From: Roseomonas sp.
GTDB lineage: Bacteria; Pseudomonadota; Alphaproteobacteria; Acetobacterales; Acetobacteraceae
Direction: 5' to 3'
Assembly (NCBI GenBank): GCA_020249775.1
Contig: JADCFA010000008.1
Span: 274,255-338,254, forward strand
DNA: 64,000 nucleotides
The notes beneath the pieces were generated by a model, which had not been told where the DNA came from, made no database searches, and saw nothing but the letters and a program-made list of their open reading frames with translations. This document shows, piece after piece, positions 54,238-62,836 of the stretch (within the stretch, counting starts at the first letter, position 1; each line of letters starts with the position of its first letter). The position numbers and the translations under genes are program-made.

Positions 54238-55608
54238 TCAGAACGGCCTCCGGCCTTGGGGGAGCAGCGCGGCAAGCCCGCCACGCATCAGCCCCTTCTG
54301 GCCGATCTTGTTCATCCGCTTCATCATGGCGGACATATCGTCAAATTGTTTCAACAAGCGATTGACATCCTGCACCGTGGTGCCGGACCCAGCGGCGATG
54401 CGGCGCTTGCGTGATGCCTTCAGCAGATCAGGCGTGCGGCGTTCCTTTGGCGTCATGCTGGAAATGATCGCGGCCTGACGTTTCAGAATGGCGGTATCCA
54501 GATTGGCACCTTCCAACTGCGCCTTCACCTTCTGCACGCCGGGCAGCATGCCCAGAATACCTTGCAGGCTACCCATCTTGCCGATTTGCTTCAGCTGCGC
54601 CGCATAATCATCCAGCGTGAACTGGCCCTTTTGCATGCGCGCGGCGAGTTTTTCAGCCTCCGCCTGGTCAATCGTCTCGGCGGCTTTCTCGACCAGCGAG
54701 ACAATGTCGCCCATGCCAAGAATACGGCCCGCGATGCGATCAGGGTGAAAATCTTCAAGCGCATCCAGCTTTTCGCCAGCGCCCAAAAGCTTGATCGGCG
54801 CGCCGGTCACGGCCCGCATGGAAAGCGCCGCACCGCCGCGCGCATCGCCATCCACGCGCGTCATGACAATGCCGGTGACGCCGATTTTTTCCTGGAAGGC
54901 CTTGGCGGTATTCACCGCATCCTGCCCGGTCATGGCATCAACCACGAGCAAGGTTTCATGCGGCTTGGTGGCGGCCTTTACCTCGGCCACTTCGGCCATC
55001 AGCGCTTCATCAATCGCAAGCCGGCCGGCGGTATCCAGCACGACCACATCGTAAAGCTCACGCCGCGCGACATCCATGGCGCGGGCTGCGATTTCCAGCG
55101 GGCGCTGGCCGGCGATGATCGGCAGGCTGGTCACTTCCGCGCGTTCGGCCAATTGCTGCAATTGCAACTGCGCCGCCGGGCGATGCACATCGAGCGAGGC
55201 GAGCAGCACCTTTTTCTTCTCACGCCCTTTCAGGCGCAGCGCGATCTTGCCCGAGGTCGTCGTCTTGCCCGAACCCTGCAAGCCCACCATCAGAATGGCG
55301 AGCGGTGCGGGTGCATTCAGATCAAGCCCGCGCGCCCCTTCCGCGCCACCCAGCGCTTCCACCAAAGCATCATTGACGATCTTGATGACCTGCTGCGCGG
55401 GGGAGACGGAGCGGATCACCTCCTGCCCCACGGCGCGTTCCTTCACGCGGGCAACCAAGTCACGCACCACGGGCAGCGCCACATCGGCTTCCAGCAAGGC
55501 CACGCGCACTTCGCGCAGCGCTTCGGTCACATCGGCTTCGCTCAGCGCGCCACGGCGGCGCAGCCGATCAAAAACACCGTTGAGCTTGCTGGACAGAGCC
55601 TCAAACAT
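54238..55608 (-). CDS. ffh: Signal recognition particle protein Ffh
   Basis: A 456-residue GTPase that with 4.5S RNA targets nascent membrane proteins. The N domain is FEALSSKLNGVFDRLRRRG; the G domain has GLQGSGKTTTSGKIA, DVHRPAAQLQLQQLA, DTAGRLAIDE and TRVDGDARGGAALS. The methionine-rich M domain (residues 320-440) contains SSMTPKERR and KRRIAAGSGTTVQDVNRLLK. ATG 55608 gives the family start; the open frame upstream to 55773 is not conserved. Confidence 0.97.
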   Translation of the reverse strand: MFEALSSKLNGVFDRLRRRGALSEADVTEALREVRVALLEADVALPVVRDLVARVKERAVGQEVIRSVSPAQQVIKIVNDALVEALGGAEGARGLDLNAPAPLAILMVGLQGSGKTTTSGKIALRLKGREKKKVLLASLDVHRPAAQLQLQQLAERAEVTSLPIIAGQRPLEIAARAMDVARRELYDVVVLDTAGRLAIDEALMAEVAEVKAATKPHETLLVVDAMTGQDAVNTAKAFQEKIGVTGIVMTRVDGDARGGAALSMRAVTGAPIKLLGAGEKLDALEDFHPDRIAGRILGMGDIVSLVEKAAETIDQAEAEKLAARMQKGQFTLDDYAAQLKQIGKMGSLQGILGMLPGVQKVKAQLEGANLDTAILKRQAAIISSMTPKERRTPDLLKASRKRRIAAGSGTTVQDVNRLLKQFDDMSAMMKRMNKIGQKGLMRGGLAALLPQGRRPF

Positions 55609-55878
55609 GGCGGCGCCCAATAGTCCTTTCGCGTTGCGGTCGCCCCAAAGCAGAATACGCCGCTGCGCGAGCCTTCGCGGAGCGACGGAGCCAACCCGCA
55701 TCAGGCGGGCGGACCAAGGTTCGGGGCGAACCAGAGAAGCCCGCGCTTTATCCCCCAAGCGCCTAAGGGTCAAGCGAAAAGGGGCAGGTGGGGCTTGCGG
55801 TATCCAGCGCCTCGACGCCGAATGGCCCCTTTGTTAAGCACTACTCTGCGAATTCGGATTAGGAAGGCAGGGGCCGAC

Positions 55879-57093
55879 ATGGGCCATAAGCTTGAAGATG
55901 TGCTGAAGATGACCCGCCGCGCCGCCTTGTTCGGGGGCGCTGGCCTGGGGCTTGCCGCCTGCGCGAGCCCGCCACGCGGCCCCGCCGTGCCCTATGCGCG
56001 CACGCGGGACGCCAAGGTGCTTGGCCTGCCCAATGAACGCTTCTTCTTCCCTTGGGATGGCGATGCCTTCCGCACGGAGGTGCTGGCCGCCCAGGAAAGG
56101 GCACGGCGCCATCATGGCCCGGCCCCACGCGGGCGGGAGAGAACCATTGAAATGCTGGCAATTTCCGGCGGCGGGGAGAATGGCGCCTTCGGTGCCGGGC
56201 TGCTCAATGGCTGGACCGAGGCAGGGAACCGACCCACCTTCAATCTGGTGACCGGCGTTTCCACCGGCGCGCTGACCGCGCCCTTTGCCTTTCTGGGCCC
56301 GCGTTACGATGCGGCGCTTAAGGCCGTTTATACGGACATCACGCCAAAGGATGTCTTGGAACAGCGCAATATCCTGAATGCGGCGCTGTTTGAGGATGCG
56401 CTGGCCGATAACGCGCCGCTATTCCGCACCATTTCCAAGCATTTGAATGAGGCGATGTTGGCCGATATCGCCGAAGCCTATCAGCAGGGAAGGCTATTGC
56501 TGATCGGCACTTCCGATATTGATGCGCAATTGCCGGTTGCCTGGAATATCGGTGCCATTGCAGCCAGCGGCCATCCCCGCGCGCTTGATCTGGTGCGCCG
56601 CCTGTTATTGGCCTCGGCCGCCATTCCTGGCGCCTTCCCGCCCGTGATGATCGAGGTGACGCTGGATGGGAAAACCTATCAGGAAATGCATGTGGATGGC
56701 GGCGCCTTTACCCAGGTGTTTCTCTACCCGCGCAGCGTCACGCGTGAGCGGCGCGCCATGATCCGTGGCGGGGATCGCGTGCAGCCCGCCCGCGCTTACA
56801 TCATTCGCAATGGGCGGATCACGCCAAACCCGGCCCATACGCAACGCCAAACCTTCAAAATCGTTGAACGCGCCATTTCAAGCATGATCGCTTCAAGCGG
56901 CTATAATGATGTGGCGCGCATTCGCACCGTCACACGGGAAGACCAGGTGGATTTCAACCTGGCCGCCATCGGCCCCGATTTCCCTGATGAGGCGAAGGAA
57001 CCCTTCGAACAAGCCTTTATGCGCAGGCTTTATGATCACGCCTTCGCCCAGGCGCGCGTTGGATATCCCTGGCTGAAGGATATTCCTTACTGA
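55879..57093 (+). CDS. Patatin-like phospholipase, predicted lipoprotein
   Basis: A 404-residue protein. TRRAALFGGAGLGLAACAS combines a twin-arginine stretch with a lipobox (LAAC), predicting an exported, lipid-anchored protein. The patatin core follows: the SGGGENGAFGAG oxyanion loop (about residue 95), GVSTGALTAPF with the nucleophile serine in GxSxG, and HVDGGAFTQVF with the catalytic aspartate (DGG). Patatins are acyl hydrolases; the lipid substrate is unknown. GGAAGG lies upstream of the ATG at 55879. It is divergent from ffh and convergent with the CBS gene. Confidence 0.9.
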   Translation: MGHKLEDVLKMTRRAALFGGAGLGLAACASPPRGPAVPYARTRDAKVLGLPNERFFFPWDGDAFRTEVLAAQERARRHHGPAPRGRERTIEMLAISGGGENGAFGAGLLNGWTEAGNRPTFNLVTGVSTGALTAPFAFLGPRYDAALKAVYTDITPKDVLEQRNILNAALFEDALADNAPLFRTISKHLNEAMLADIAEAYQQGRLLLIGTSDIDAQLPVAWNIGAIAASGHPRALDLVRRLLLASAAIPGAFPPVMIEVTLDGKTYQEMHVDGGAFTQVFLYPRSVTRERRAMIRGGDRVQPARAYIIRNGRITPNPAHTQRQTFKIVERAISSMIASSGYNDVARIRTVTREDQVDFNLAAIGPDFPDEAKEPFEQAFMRRLYDHAFAQARVGYPWLKDIPY

Positions 57094-57106
57094 GAGGCCC
57101 GCCCAA

Positions 57107-57799
57107 TCAGCTGACCCCCATGACATAGGCCGGCGGGTCCTGCGTTTCGAAGGCCACCCCCTTTACCCCCGCCACGTTTTCGGCCAGCACGCGAAGGCCC
57201 TGCTTCACGGCGTCAGACCGGCAGAAGCCGTGGAAGGTCACCCGACCATCCTTCACATCCGGGAAGATGAAATAAGTATCCACCCAGGGTTCATTGCGCA
57301 TGGCAATCGCGAGATCCCGGCGGATGCGTTCATCCGGCGCATCCGCGGCCAGGCTGCCCGGCGCGGCCAGAAGCGCCCTGATCAGGTCTGAACGCGATAC
57401 CACGCCCACCAGCTTGCCAGCGCGCAGCACGGGCACGCGGCGGACCTGCTTTTCCTCAATGATCTTGGCGACATGTTCGATCGAGGTGTCTTCCGTCACC
57501 GAGGCGATGTCGGTCGTCATCACATCGCGCGCCCGGTGGCCATGGGTGCGGGCGAAGCGCGCCGCCTGTTCGGCGGCCGAGGCAAAAAGCCCAAGTACCC
57601 AGGATTTCGGCGCATCTTCCTTGGCCGCGAGCCGACGGATCAGATCGCCTTCGGTCACCATGCCGAGGAAGTTACCCGCGCCATCCACCACGGGGGCGCC
57701 AGAGACGCCGCGGTCCGACAGGACCCGCGCCACCGCCTCAAGCGGGGCTTCGGGCGGGATGGTGACAAGGCTGGTGGTCATCAGGTCACGGGCACGCAT
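57107..57799 (-). CDS. CBS-pair protein with C-terminal BON domain
   Basis: A 230-residue protein. Two CBS motifs (RARDLMTTSLVTIPPEAPL; HRARDVMTTDIASVTEDTSI) form a nucleotide-sensing Bateman module, joined by an insert. The final 75 residues (DERIRRDLAIAMRNEPWVDT on) are a BON domain, typically lipid- or membrane-associated. The combination is common in alphaproteobacteria, function unknown. AAGGAGG eight bases before the ATG at 57799 decides the start. Confidence 0.9.
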   Translation of the reverse strand: MRARDLMTTSLVTIPPEAPLEAVARVLSDRGVSGAPVVDGAGNFLGMVTEGDLIRRLAAKEDAPKSWVLGLFASAAEQAARFARTHGHRARDVMTTDIASVTEDTSIEHVAKIIEEKQVRRVPVLRAGKLVGVVSRSDLIRALLAAPGSLAADAPDERIRRDLAIAMRNEPWVDTYFIFPDVKDGRVTFHGFCRSDAVKQGLRVLAENVAGVKGVAFETQDPPAYVMGVS

Positions 57800-58141
57800 T
57801 ATTGGGTCCTCCTTGGGGCGCTTGGTCCCAGCAGCGGGATGATGGGCCTCTAGCGCAGGAAGGCGCAAGCGGCTCCTTTCTCCCCTCGGTGCCCCTTTAC
57901 CCGGACTGACGGCGGAAATACTTGCGAAACATCAAAAATTCCGGACCCCGCGCACCGAAGGCCAAGCTATTCCGAGCAGGCCCTTCCTGCTTCGACTTTT
58001 CTGCCTGAGGGAGGTGCAGAAACGTAAAGTGATCGCGGTTGATGGATAAGCGGAAATCATTCTGGAAGCCCCAAGGGGTGTGTGGGACACTGCCGACAAT
58101 CCGCTGATCCTGGGCAAGGTCCTGATTTTCGCAATCACGCT
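57800..58141. other. Gap with an open frame but no start codon
   Basis: On the minus strand one frame stays open from about 58150 to a stop near 57899 and reads HTPWGFQNDFRLSINRDHF and FMFRKYFRRQSG-like text. It has no ATG, GTG or TTG start with a ribosome site, so I do not call a gene. It may be a decayed coding remnant. No other feature is recognised apart from a possible start region of the CBS-BON gene. Confidence 0.3.
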
Positions 58142-59572
58142 TCAGGGAACGCCACGGCGATTGACGAAGAATCCCACCAGCACCAGCGCAGCGACCAACG
58201 CCGCACCGAAGGTGAAGATGCTGCCGAAGGCTGCGCGAAACGCCTCCATGCCTGGGAGGCCGCGCGCCACACCGGCGACCTCAAGCGCGGCGAAAACCGT
58301 GCTCAGCACGGAAGCGGCGGTCACCACGCCCAGGGTGCGCGATACCTGGGAAAGGCTGCCCGCGACACCACGATCCTCACGCGGCATGCGTTCCAGCAAT
58401 AGATCGGTGACACTCACCTGAAACAGCCCAAGCCCAATGCCTTGCAGCGCCAGCGCCGCAACCAGCAGCGGGATCGCGCCGCCCGCAGCGCCAATGGCAC
58501 CAATCAGCCAAAGCCCCAGCGCGGTCATCACAGACCCAATCAAGGCCAGCCGCGCCGCGCAGATGCGCGCCAGCAAAAACCCGGCAAAGGGCGATGCCGC
58601 CATTGCCGCCAAATGCCCAATCGCGAGCACCAGGCCGCCCCAGCCTGCTGGCAAGGCCGCACCATGCAGCAGCAAATAAGGCAGGAACAGCAACACAGCG
58701 AAACAGGCGAAATTCACCACAGCCGTTGCAATACAGGCAAACAGGAAATCCGCGTCTCGGAAATAGCGCAGCGCAATCACTGGCCGCGCAATGCGCCCGG
58801 CATGGCGGCCATACCACCAGCCCAACACCAAAAACCCAAAGGCCAGCGCCAAGGAGAGCGGATTACCCGCCGCAATATCGGGTGCGCGATTGATGCCAAG
58901 CAGCAGGCAGCACATCATGCCCGTGATCAACACGGCCCCGGTCAGGTCAAAGCTTTCACGCATCTCAGCACGGGGTGGAGCGCGCAAAAACACACTCAAG
59001 GCCAGCGCAAAGGCCGCCAGTGGCGCGCGATACCAATAAACAGCAGACCAGCCGAAATGCTCCACCAGCACGCCGCCAATCAGCGGCCCAAGCCCGCCAC
59101 CCGCGGCAAAGCCAAAGGCGTAAAAACCCAGAATGCGCGGGCGCAAATTTTCGGTGAAATGGCTGGTGGCCAGCGCAGGACCGCAGCCAATCACCAGCGC
59201 CGCGCCAATGCCTTGCATCACACGTGCGGCCAAAAGCCAGGCGTAGTTTTCCGCCGTGGCGCATAGGATGAAGGCCAGAGTGCTCCAGCCAAGCCCCAAG
59301 CGAAACACGCGCAAGTAACCGAAAATATCGCCAAGCCGCCCAATGCCCAGCATCAGGCTGCCATAGGTGAGCACATAGCAGATCACCACCCATTGAATGC
59401 CGGTGCGCCCAAGTTCAAACCGCGCGGTAATCGCCGGAAAGGCGATATTGACCGAGGTATCCAGCGGCACAATCAGCGTGCCGATCGCGATGATGACCAG
59501 CACCAGAAGCCCCGGTGCGCCAATGCCGGAAAGCGTGGCCTCAGCGCGCAAGATACCAGGCTTCAAATGCAC
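58142..59572 (-). CDS. MFS transporter, DHA2 (14-helix drug exporter) type
   Basis: About 476 residues with 13-14 hydrophobic segments. IVPLDTSVNIAFPAITARFE in the first helix region and QWVVICYVLTYGSLMLGIGR followed by LGDIFGYLRVF (motif A) match the DHA2 group of proton-driven drug exporters. ARVMQGIGAALVIGCGPAL is helix 4-5. The start is uncertain; GTG 59572 gives a short leader and overlaps azlD by 32 bases. The substrate is unknown. Confidence 0.85.
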   Translation of the reverse strand: MHLKPGILRAEATLSGIGAPGLLVLVIIAIGTLIVPLDTSVNIAFPAITARFELGRTGIQWVVICYVLTYGSLMLGIGRLGDIFGYLRVFRLGLGWSTLAFILCATAENYAWLLAARVMQGIGAALVIGCGPALATSHFTENLRPRILGFYAFGFAAGGGLGPLIGGVLVEHFGWSAVYWYRAPLAAFALALSVFLRAPPRAEMRESFDLTGAVLITGMMCCLLLGINRAPDIAAGNPLSLALAFGFLVLGWWYGRHAGRIARPVIALRYFRDADFLFACIATAVVNFACFAVLLFLPYLLLHGAALPAGWGGLVLAIGHLAAMAASPFAGFLLARICAARLALIGSVMTALGLWLIGAIGAAGGAIPLLVAALALQGIGLGLFQVSVTDLLLERMPREDRGVAGSLSQVSRTLGVVTAASVLSTVFAALEVAGVARGLPGMEAFRAAFGSIFTFGAALVAALVLVGFFVNRRGVP

Positions 59573-59861
59573 CAAGCCCCGCCATGGCGCCAACCCCAAC
59601 CAGGATCGCCGCCGCCAGGCTGCGCGCGTAATACTGCACCGCCACCACCGCCACTGCCGCCACCCAACCTTTCCAGCCATGCGCCGCGAGGGCCGGCATG
59701 GCATAGGCCATGAAAATCGGCCCGGGCAGATGCTGCAAGACTACCTCCACATAACGCGGCGGGCGCAGCGCGCGAAACAGCGCATAGCCCCCGGCGCGGC
59801 AAAGGTAAGTCGCCACCGCCATGCCGATAATGGCAAGCAGCACATCAGGGCGGAGCGTCAT
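59541..59861 (-). CDS. azlD: AzlD-family branched-chain amino acid exporter subunit
   Basis: A 106-residue protein with three to four hydrophobic segments: LLAIIGMAVATYLCRAGGYAL, MPALAAHGWKGWVAAVAVVA and a third near the C-terminus. AzlD is the small partner of AzlC; together they export branched-chain amino acids. The start overlaps the azlC stop by 4 bases (ATGA), confirming the pair. Confidence 0.9.
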   Translation of the reverse strand: MTLRPDVLLAIIGMAVATYLCRAGGYALFRALRPPRYVEVVLQHLPGPIFMAYAMPALAAHGWKGWVAAVAVVAVQYYARSLAAAILVGVGAMAGLGAFEAWYLAR

Positions 59862-60580
59862 TCGCGGCGCAGCTCCAACCACGCCCCCAATGCCGCACCG
59901 CCAAAGGCGCCGATCAGCAGCGGCAGGGGCTGTCCGAGCCCCGCCTTCCAGGCCAGCACCGCCAAGATGCCCGCCAATAACCACGGCCAGAAATCACGGC
60001 GCACCCCGCGCCACAGCGGCACAAGGATCGCCACAAAGGTCGCGATAGCGGCGAAATACAGCGGATGCCCCGCCGGAAACCGCACCGCCGAACCCATTAT
60101 ATGTCCAAGACCAACCGAAATATTCCAGAAGCACCACAGCGTCACACCAATGCCGAGCAGATACCCGGCATCGCGCCCGCCGCGCCGTTGCTCGGCGGCG
60201 GAAAGGGCGAAGGCATGATCCACCATGAAGGCCAGGGTGCCCCAAAGCTTCACGCCGCGCAGCTTGTCCAACCAGGGTGCCAAGGCCGCGCCCATCGGCG
60301 CCATGCGGATATTCACCACAATCGCGGCAATAATCGCGGCCATGATCGGCGCCGGTTCGGACCAAAGTTCCAAAGCCAATAATTGCGAGGACCCAGCGAA
60401 GAGCAGCCCCGCCATCAGCACCGTTTCCAGCCAGGACAGCCCCTTCTGATCGGAAATCACCCCCACCACTAGCCCAAAAGGGAAGGTGCCAATCACCAGG
60501 GGCAAGGCAGTGCCTATGCCCTGCGCCACGCCATGCCGGGTGAAGACCACCGGCCCTTTGATCTCGGTCTGATCGCTCAT
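59858..60580 (-). CDS. azlC: AzlC-family branched-chain amino acid exporter subunit
   Basis: A 240-residue membrane protein. GTFPFGLVVGVISDQKGLSW, FAGSSQLLALELW and RMAPMGAALAPWL are the AzlC (YgaZ) signature. It has about seven segments and forms the main part of the exporter with AzlD. The ATG overlaps the recX stop (ATGA), so recX, azlC and azlD are in one coupled series. Confidence 0.92.
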   Translation of the reverse strand: MSDQTEIKGPVVFTRHGVAQGIGTALPLVIGTFPFGLVVGVISDQKGLSWLETVLMAGLLFAGSSQLLALELWSEPAPIMAAIIAAIVVNIRMAPMGAALAPWLDKLRGVKLWGTLAFMVDHAFALSAAEQRRGGRDAGYLLGIGVTLWCFWNISVGLGHIMGSAVRFPAGHPLYFAAIATFVAILVPLWRGVRRDFWPWLLAGILAVLAWKAGLGQPLPLLIGAFGGAALGAWLELRRE

Positions 60581-61179
60581 TCGCGGCGGCCTGCGAGCAG
60601 CATTTCTTCGGCCTGATCCGGCTCCATCCCCAAGGCGCGGCGGGCAACGCCTTGGGCAAAGCCGCCGCGCGCCAGCGCCGCCAAAGCCTTCATCCGCGCC
60701 GGCGCATCGGGGGCGACGCGCGCAAAGGGGCCAATCCGCCGGCGGCGGCAGAAGGCAATCGCTGCCAGCAGCTCGGCTTCCTCCCCCTCCGGCAGGGCAG
60801 CGGCGGCGGTCTCGCTCTCGATCCCCTTGGCGGCGAGGTGCGCGGCGATGGCGCGGCGGGAATGGCCGGAACGTGCCAGGCGCCGGGCGCGGCTTTCGGC
60901 GAAGGCGGCATCATTCACCGCGCCAGCGGCGACTAGGCTTTGTGCAATGCTGGCGATTTCGGCGGATAGCGCGGCGGCGCTGGCGGCAATGGTCTCACGC
61001 GGCTGGCCCTCAGCCTCCGCAGCGCGGGCCCAGCGGGCAATGCGGCGTTCCAGTACACGCCGAAGCCCTGCCTCGGTCGCGGCAAAGCGCGCCAGATGGG
61101 CCAGCGCCGCTTCGCGCAGCCGCGCCGCATTGGGCGGCGGGCCGGCGGCGCGGCGGGGGCGTTGCGGGGCATCGGACAT
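60577..61179 (-). CDS. recX: RecX-family regulatory protein
   Basis: A 200-residue, Ala/Arg-rich helical protein. The RecX pattern of repeated three-helix units is visible: ALAHLARFAATEAGLRRVL, LVAAGAVNDAAFAESRARRL and RSGHSRRAIAAHLAAKGIES. RecX blocks RecA filament growth. recA is not in the window. AAGG lies before the ATG at 61179. The coupling to azlCD is probably a matter of position, not function. Confidence 0.85.
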   Translation of the reverse strand: MSDAPQRPRRAAGPPPNAARLREAALAHLARFAATEAGLRRVLERRIARWARAAEAEGQPRETIAASAAALSAEIASIAQSLVAAGAVNDAAFAESRARRLARSGHSRRAIAAHLAAKGIESETAAAALPEGEEAELLAAIAFCRRRRIGPFARVAPDAPARMKALAALARGGFAQGVARRALGMEPDQAEEMLLAGRRE

Positions 61180-61286
61180 GGCCGCCTTCTGGCATGGACA
61201 GGCCGCGTCATACAAACCGCTTCAAAGCGGCGATTTCCGCGCTATGATACCCCAAAAGGCGTGATCAGCACGCGCAGGAGGAAATG

Positions 61287-62174
61287 ATGAGTGTCACAAT
61301 CACCCCCGCCAATCCGGCGCGGCCCGATTTCGTCGGCGTGGTTGCCGGCATTGATCTGAAAAATCCCGTGAGCGCCGCCGATGCCGCGGCCATTGATGCC
61401 GGCATGGACAAGTTCGGCGTGCTGGTCTTTCACGGCCAGGACATCAATGACGAACAGCAAATGGCCTTCAGCCGCAACTTCGGCCCGCTTGAGACCGCGA
61501 CTGGCGATATCGCCAAGGTCGCTGACCGGCGCCTTGCCATGGAGGTGAATGACATCTCCAACCTTGACAAGAATTCCAATGTGCTGGCGCGTGATGATCG
61601 GCGGCGCCTGTTCAGCCTGGGCAATATGCTTTGGCACAGCGATTCATCCTTCAAGGCAACGCCCGCGAAATATTCATTGCTGTCGGCGCGCGTGATCCCT
61701 GGTGAGGGCGGCAATACGGAGTTCGCTGATATGCGCGCTGCCTGGGACGCCTTGGATCCGGCGATGAAGGCGGAAATCCGTGACCTGATCACGGATCACA
61801 GCCAGATTTTTTCGCGCGGGATTTTGGGCTTTACCGATTTCACCGAAGAAGAACGCCAAAGATGGGCGCCGGTGCCGCAGCGCCTGGTGCGCCGCCATCC
61901 CAAGACCGGACGGCTTTCGCTGTTCCTTTCAGCCCATGCCGGGCAGATCCATGGTTGGCCGGTGCCCGAAGCCCGCGCCATGCTGCGTGATCTGACCGAA
62001 CACGCAACGCAGCGCGAATTCGTCCATGCCCATGTCTGGCGCACGCATGATCTGGTGATGTGGGATAACCGCGTGACCATGCACCGGGCGCGCCGCTACC
62101 CTGCCGATAAGCCGCGCGATCTGCATCGGACAACGGTGGCCGATAGCGCGCCGACGCTGGCGCAGGCAGCATGA
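61287..62174 (+). CDS. TauD/TfdA-family Fe(II)/2-oxoglutarate dioxygenase
   Basis: A 295-residue enzyme. MLWHSDSSF supplies His and Asp of the iron-binding triad, and the far MHRARRYPADKPRDLHRTTV provides the third His and the 2-oxoglutarate arginine. ADMRAAWDAL and the overall order fit the TfdA/TauD group, which hydroxylates aryloxyacids, taurine or other acids to trigger cleavage. The substrate is unknown. AGGAGG five bases before the second of two tandem ATGs favours 61287 as start. Confidence 0.9.
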   Translation: MSVTITPANPARPDFVGVVAGIDLKNPVSAADAAAIDAGMDKFGVLVFHGQDINDEQQMAFSRNFGPLETATGDIAKVADRRLAMEVNDISNLDKNSNVLARDDRRRLFSLGNMLWHSDSSFKATPAKYSLLSARVIPGEGGNTEFADMRAAWDALDPAMKAEIRDLITDHSQIFSRGILGFTDFTEEERQRWAPVPQRLVRRHPKTGRLSLFLSAHAGQIHGWPVPEARAMLRDLTEHATQREFVHAHVWRTHDLVMWDNRVTMHRARRYPADKPRDLHRTTVADSAPTLAQAA

Positions 62175-62240
62175 AGTGGACCGTGCCGCCCGGGGCGAAA
62201 AAGACGATCTTTGCACCTGATCGCACACCTTTGATGGAGA

Positions 62241-62740
62241 TTATGCTATCTGCGGCATGCCATGTTGAAGGTTAAGGAACCTCTGATCAACCATGCAAAA
62301 GCCCCGATAGCGGACATGGGTGAAACCAAAAATCCGCTTGATGATCAGCAGCGGATGCTCGCCCTTCGCCCGCACGCGCGGTTTGGTGGCGTTCTTCGCG
62401 CGCTCTTCCGCTACCAAAGGGTGCCTGCTTGATCCTCTGCGTTGGGTCATGCCCTGCGCCGCCGGTGCCGCAGCCCGGATCGCCTCTGTCTGGCCCTGAC
62501 ATGCAGTGTCGCCCCAAACCTTCGTCTCCGCACCATGCAGCAGGCTCGAGACCATCTGACTGTCATGCACATTGGCCGCAGTCACCTCAGTTGAACCATT
62601 GCTGCAGGAGGTAGATGCGCAGCATCCTTTTAATCCCGATCGGCGGACGGCCTCGTTCCCCCGAGTGGTGATGAGGCTCGATCAGGGCAGAGAGCGCTGC
62701 CCAGGGAACCACAATCTCCACCTCGGACAGGAAGCGCTCA
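62241..62740 (-). mobile_element. Decayed IS5-family element (transposase remnant with internal deletion)
   Basis: The minus strand carries a transposase N-terminal piece (about 62740-62587: TRRERFLSEVEIVVPWAAL, MLRIYLLQQWFN, then stop) directly followed by the C-terminal piece (62585-62241: TAANVHDSQMVSSLLHGAET, IIKRIFGFTHVRYRGF). The middle with most of the DDE site is lost. AAGGAACCTCTGATCAACC near 62274 resembles an IS5-type terminal repeat; the other end was not found. Confidence 0.8.
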
Positions 62741-62759
62741 CGCCGCGTTTGCTTGTGCC

Positions 62760-62779
62760 GCCAAGCGCTTCCACTTGGC
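62760..62779. repeat. Palindromic REP-like element 3
   Basis: GCCAAGCG, CTTC, CACTTGGC, followed by TTGAAAATAC as in element 1 (7369-7387). It lies between the IS5 remnant and the Hint/RTX gene. Confidence 0.5.
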
Positions 62780-62836
62780 TTGAAAATACTTGGCTTCGTC
62801 GTCGAACGAGATCCGGTCGCGTGAGCGAACGGATCA

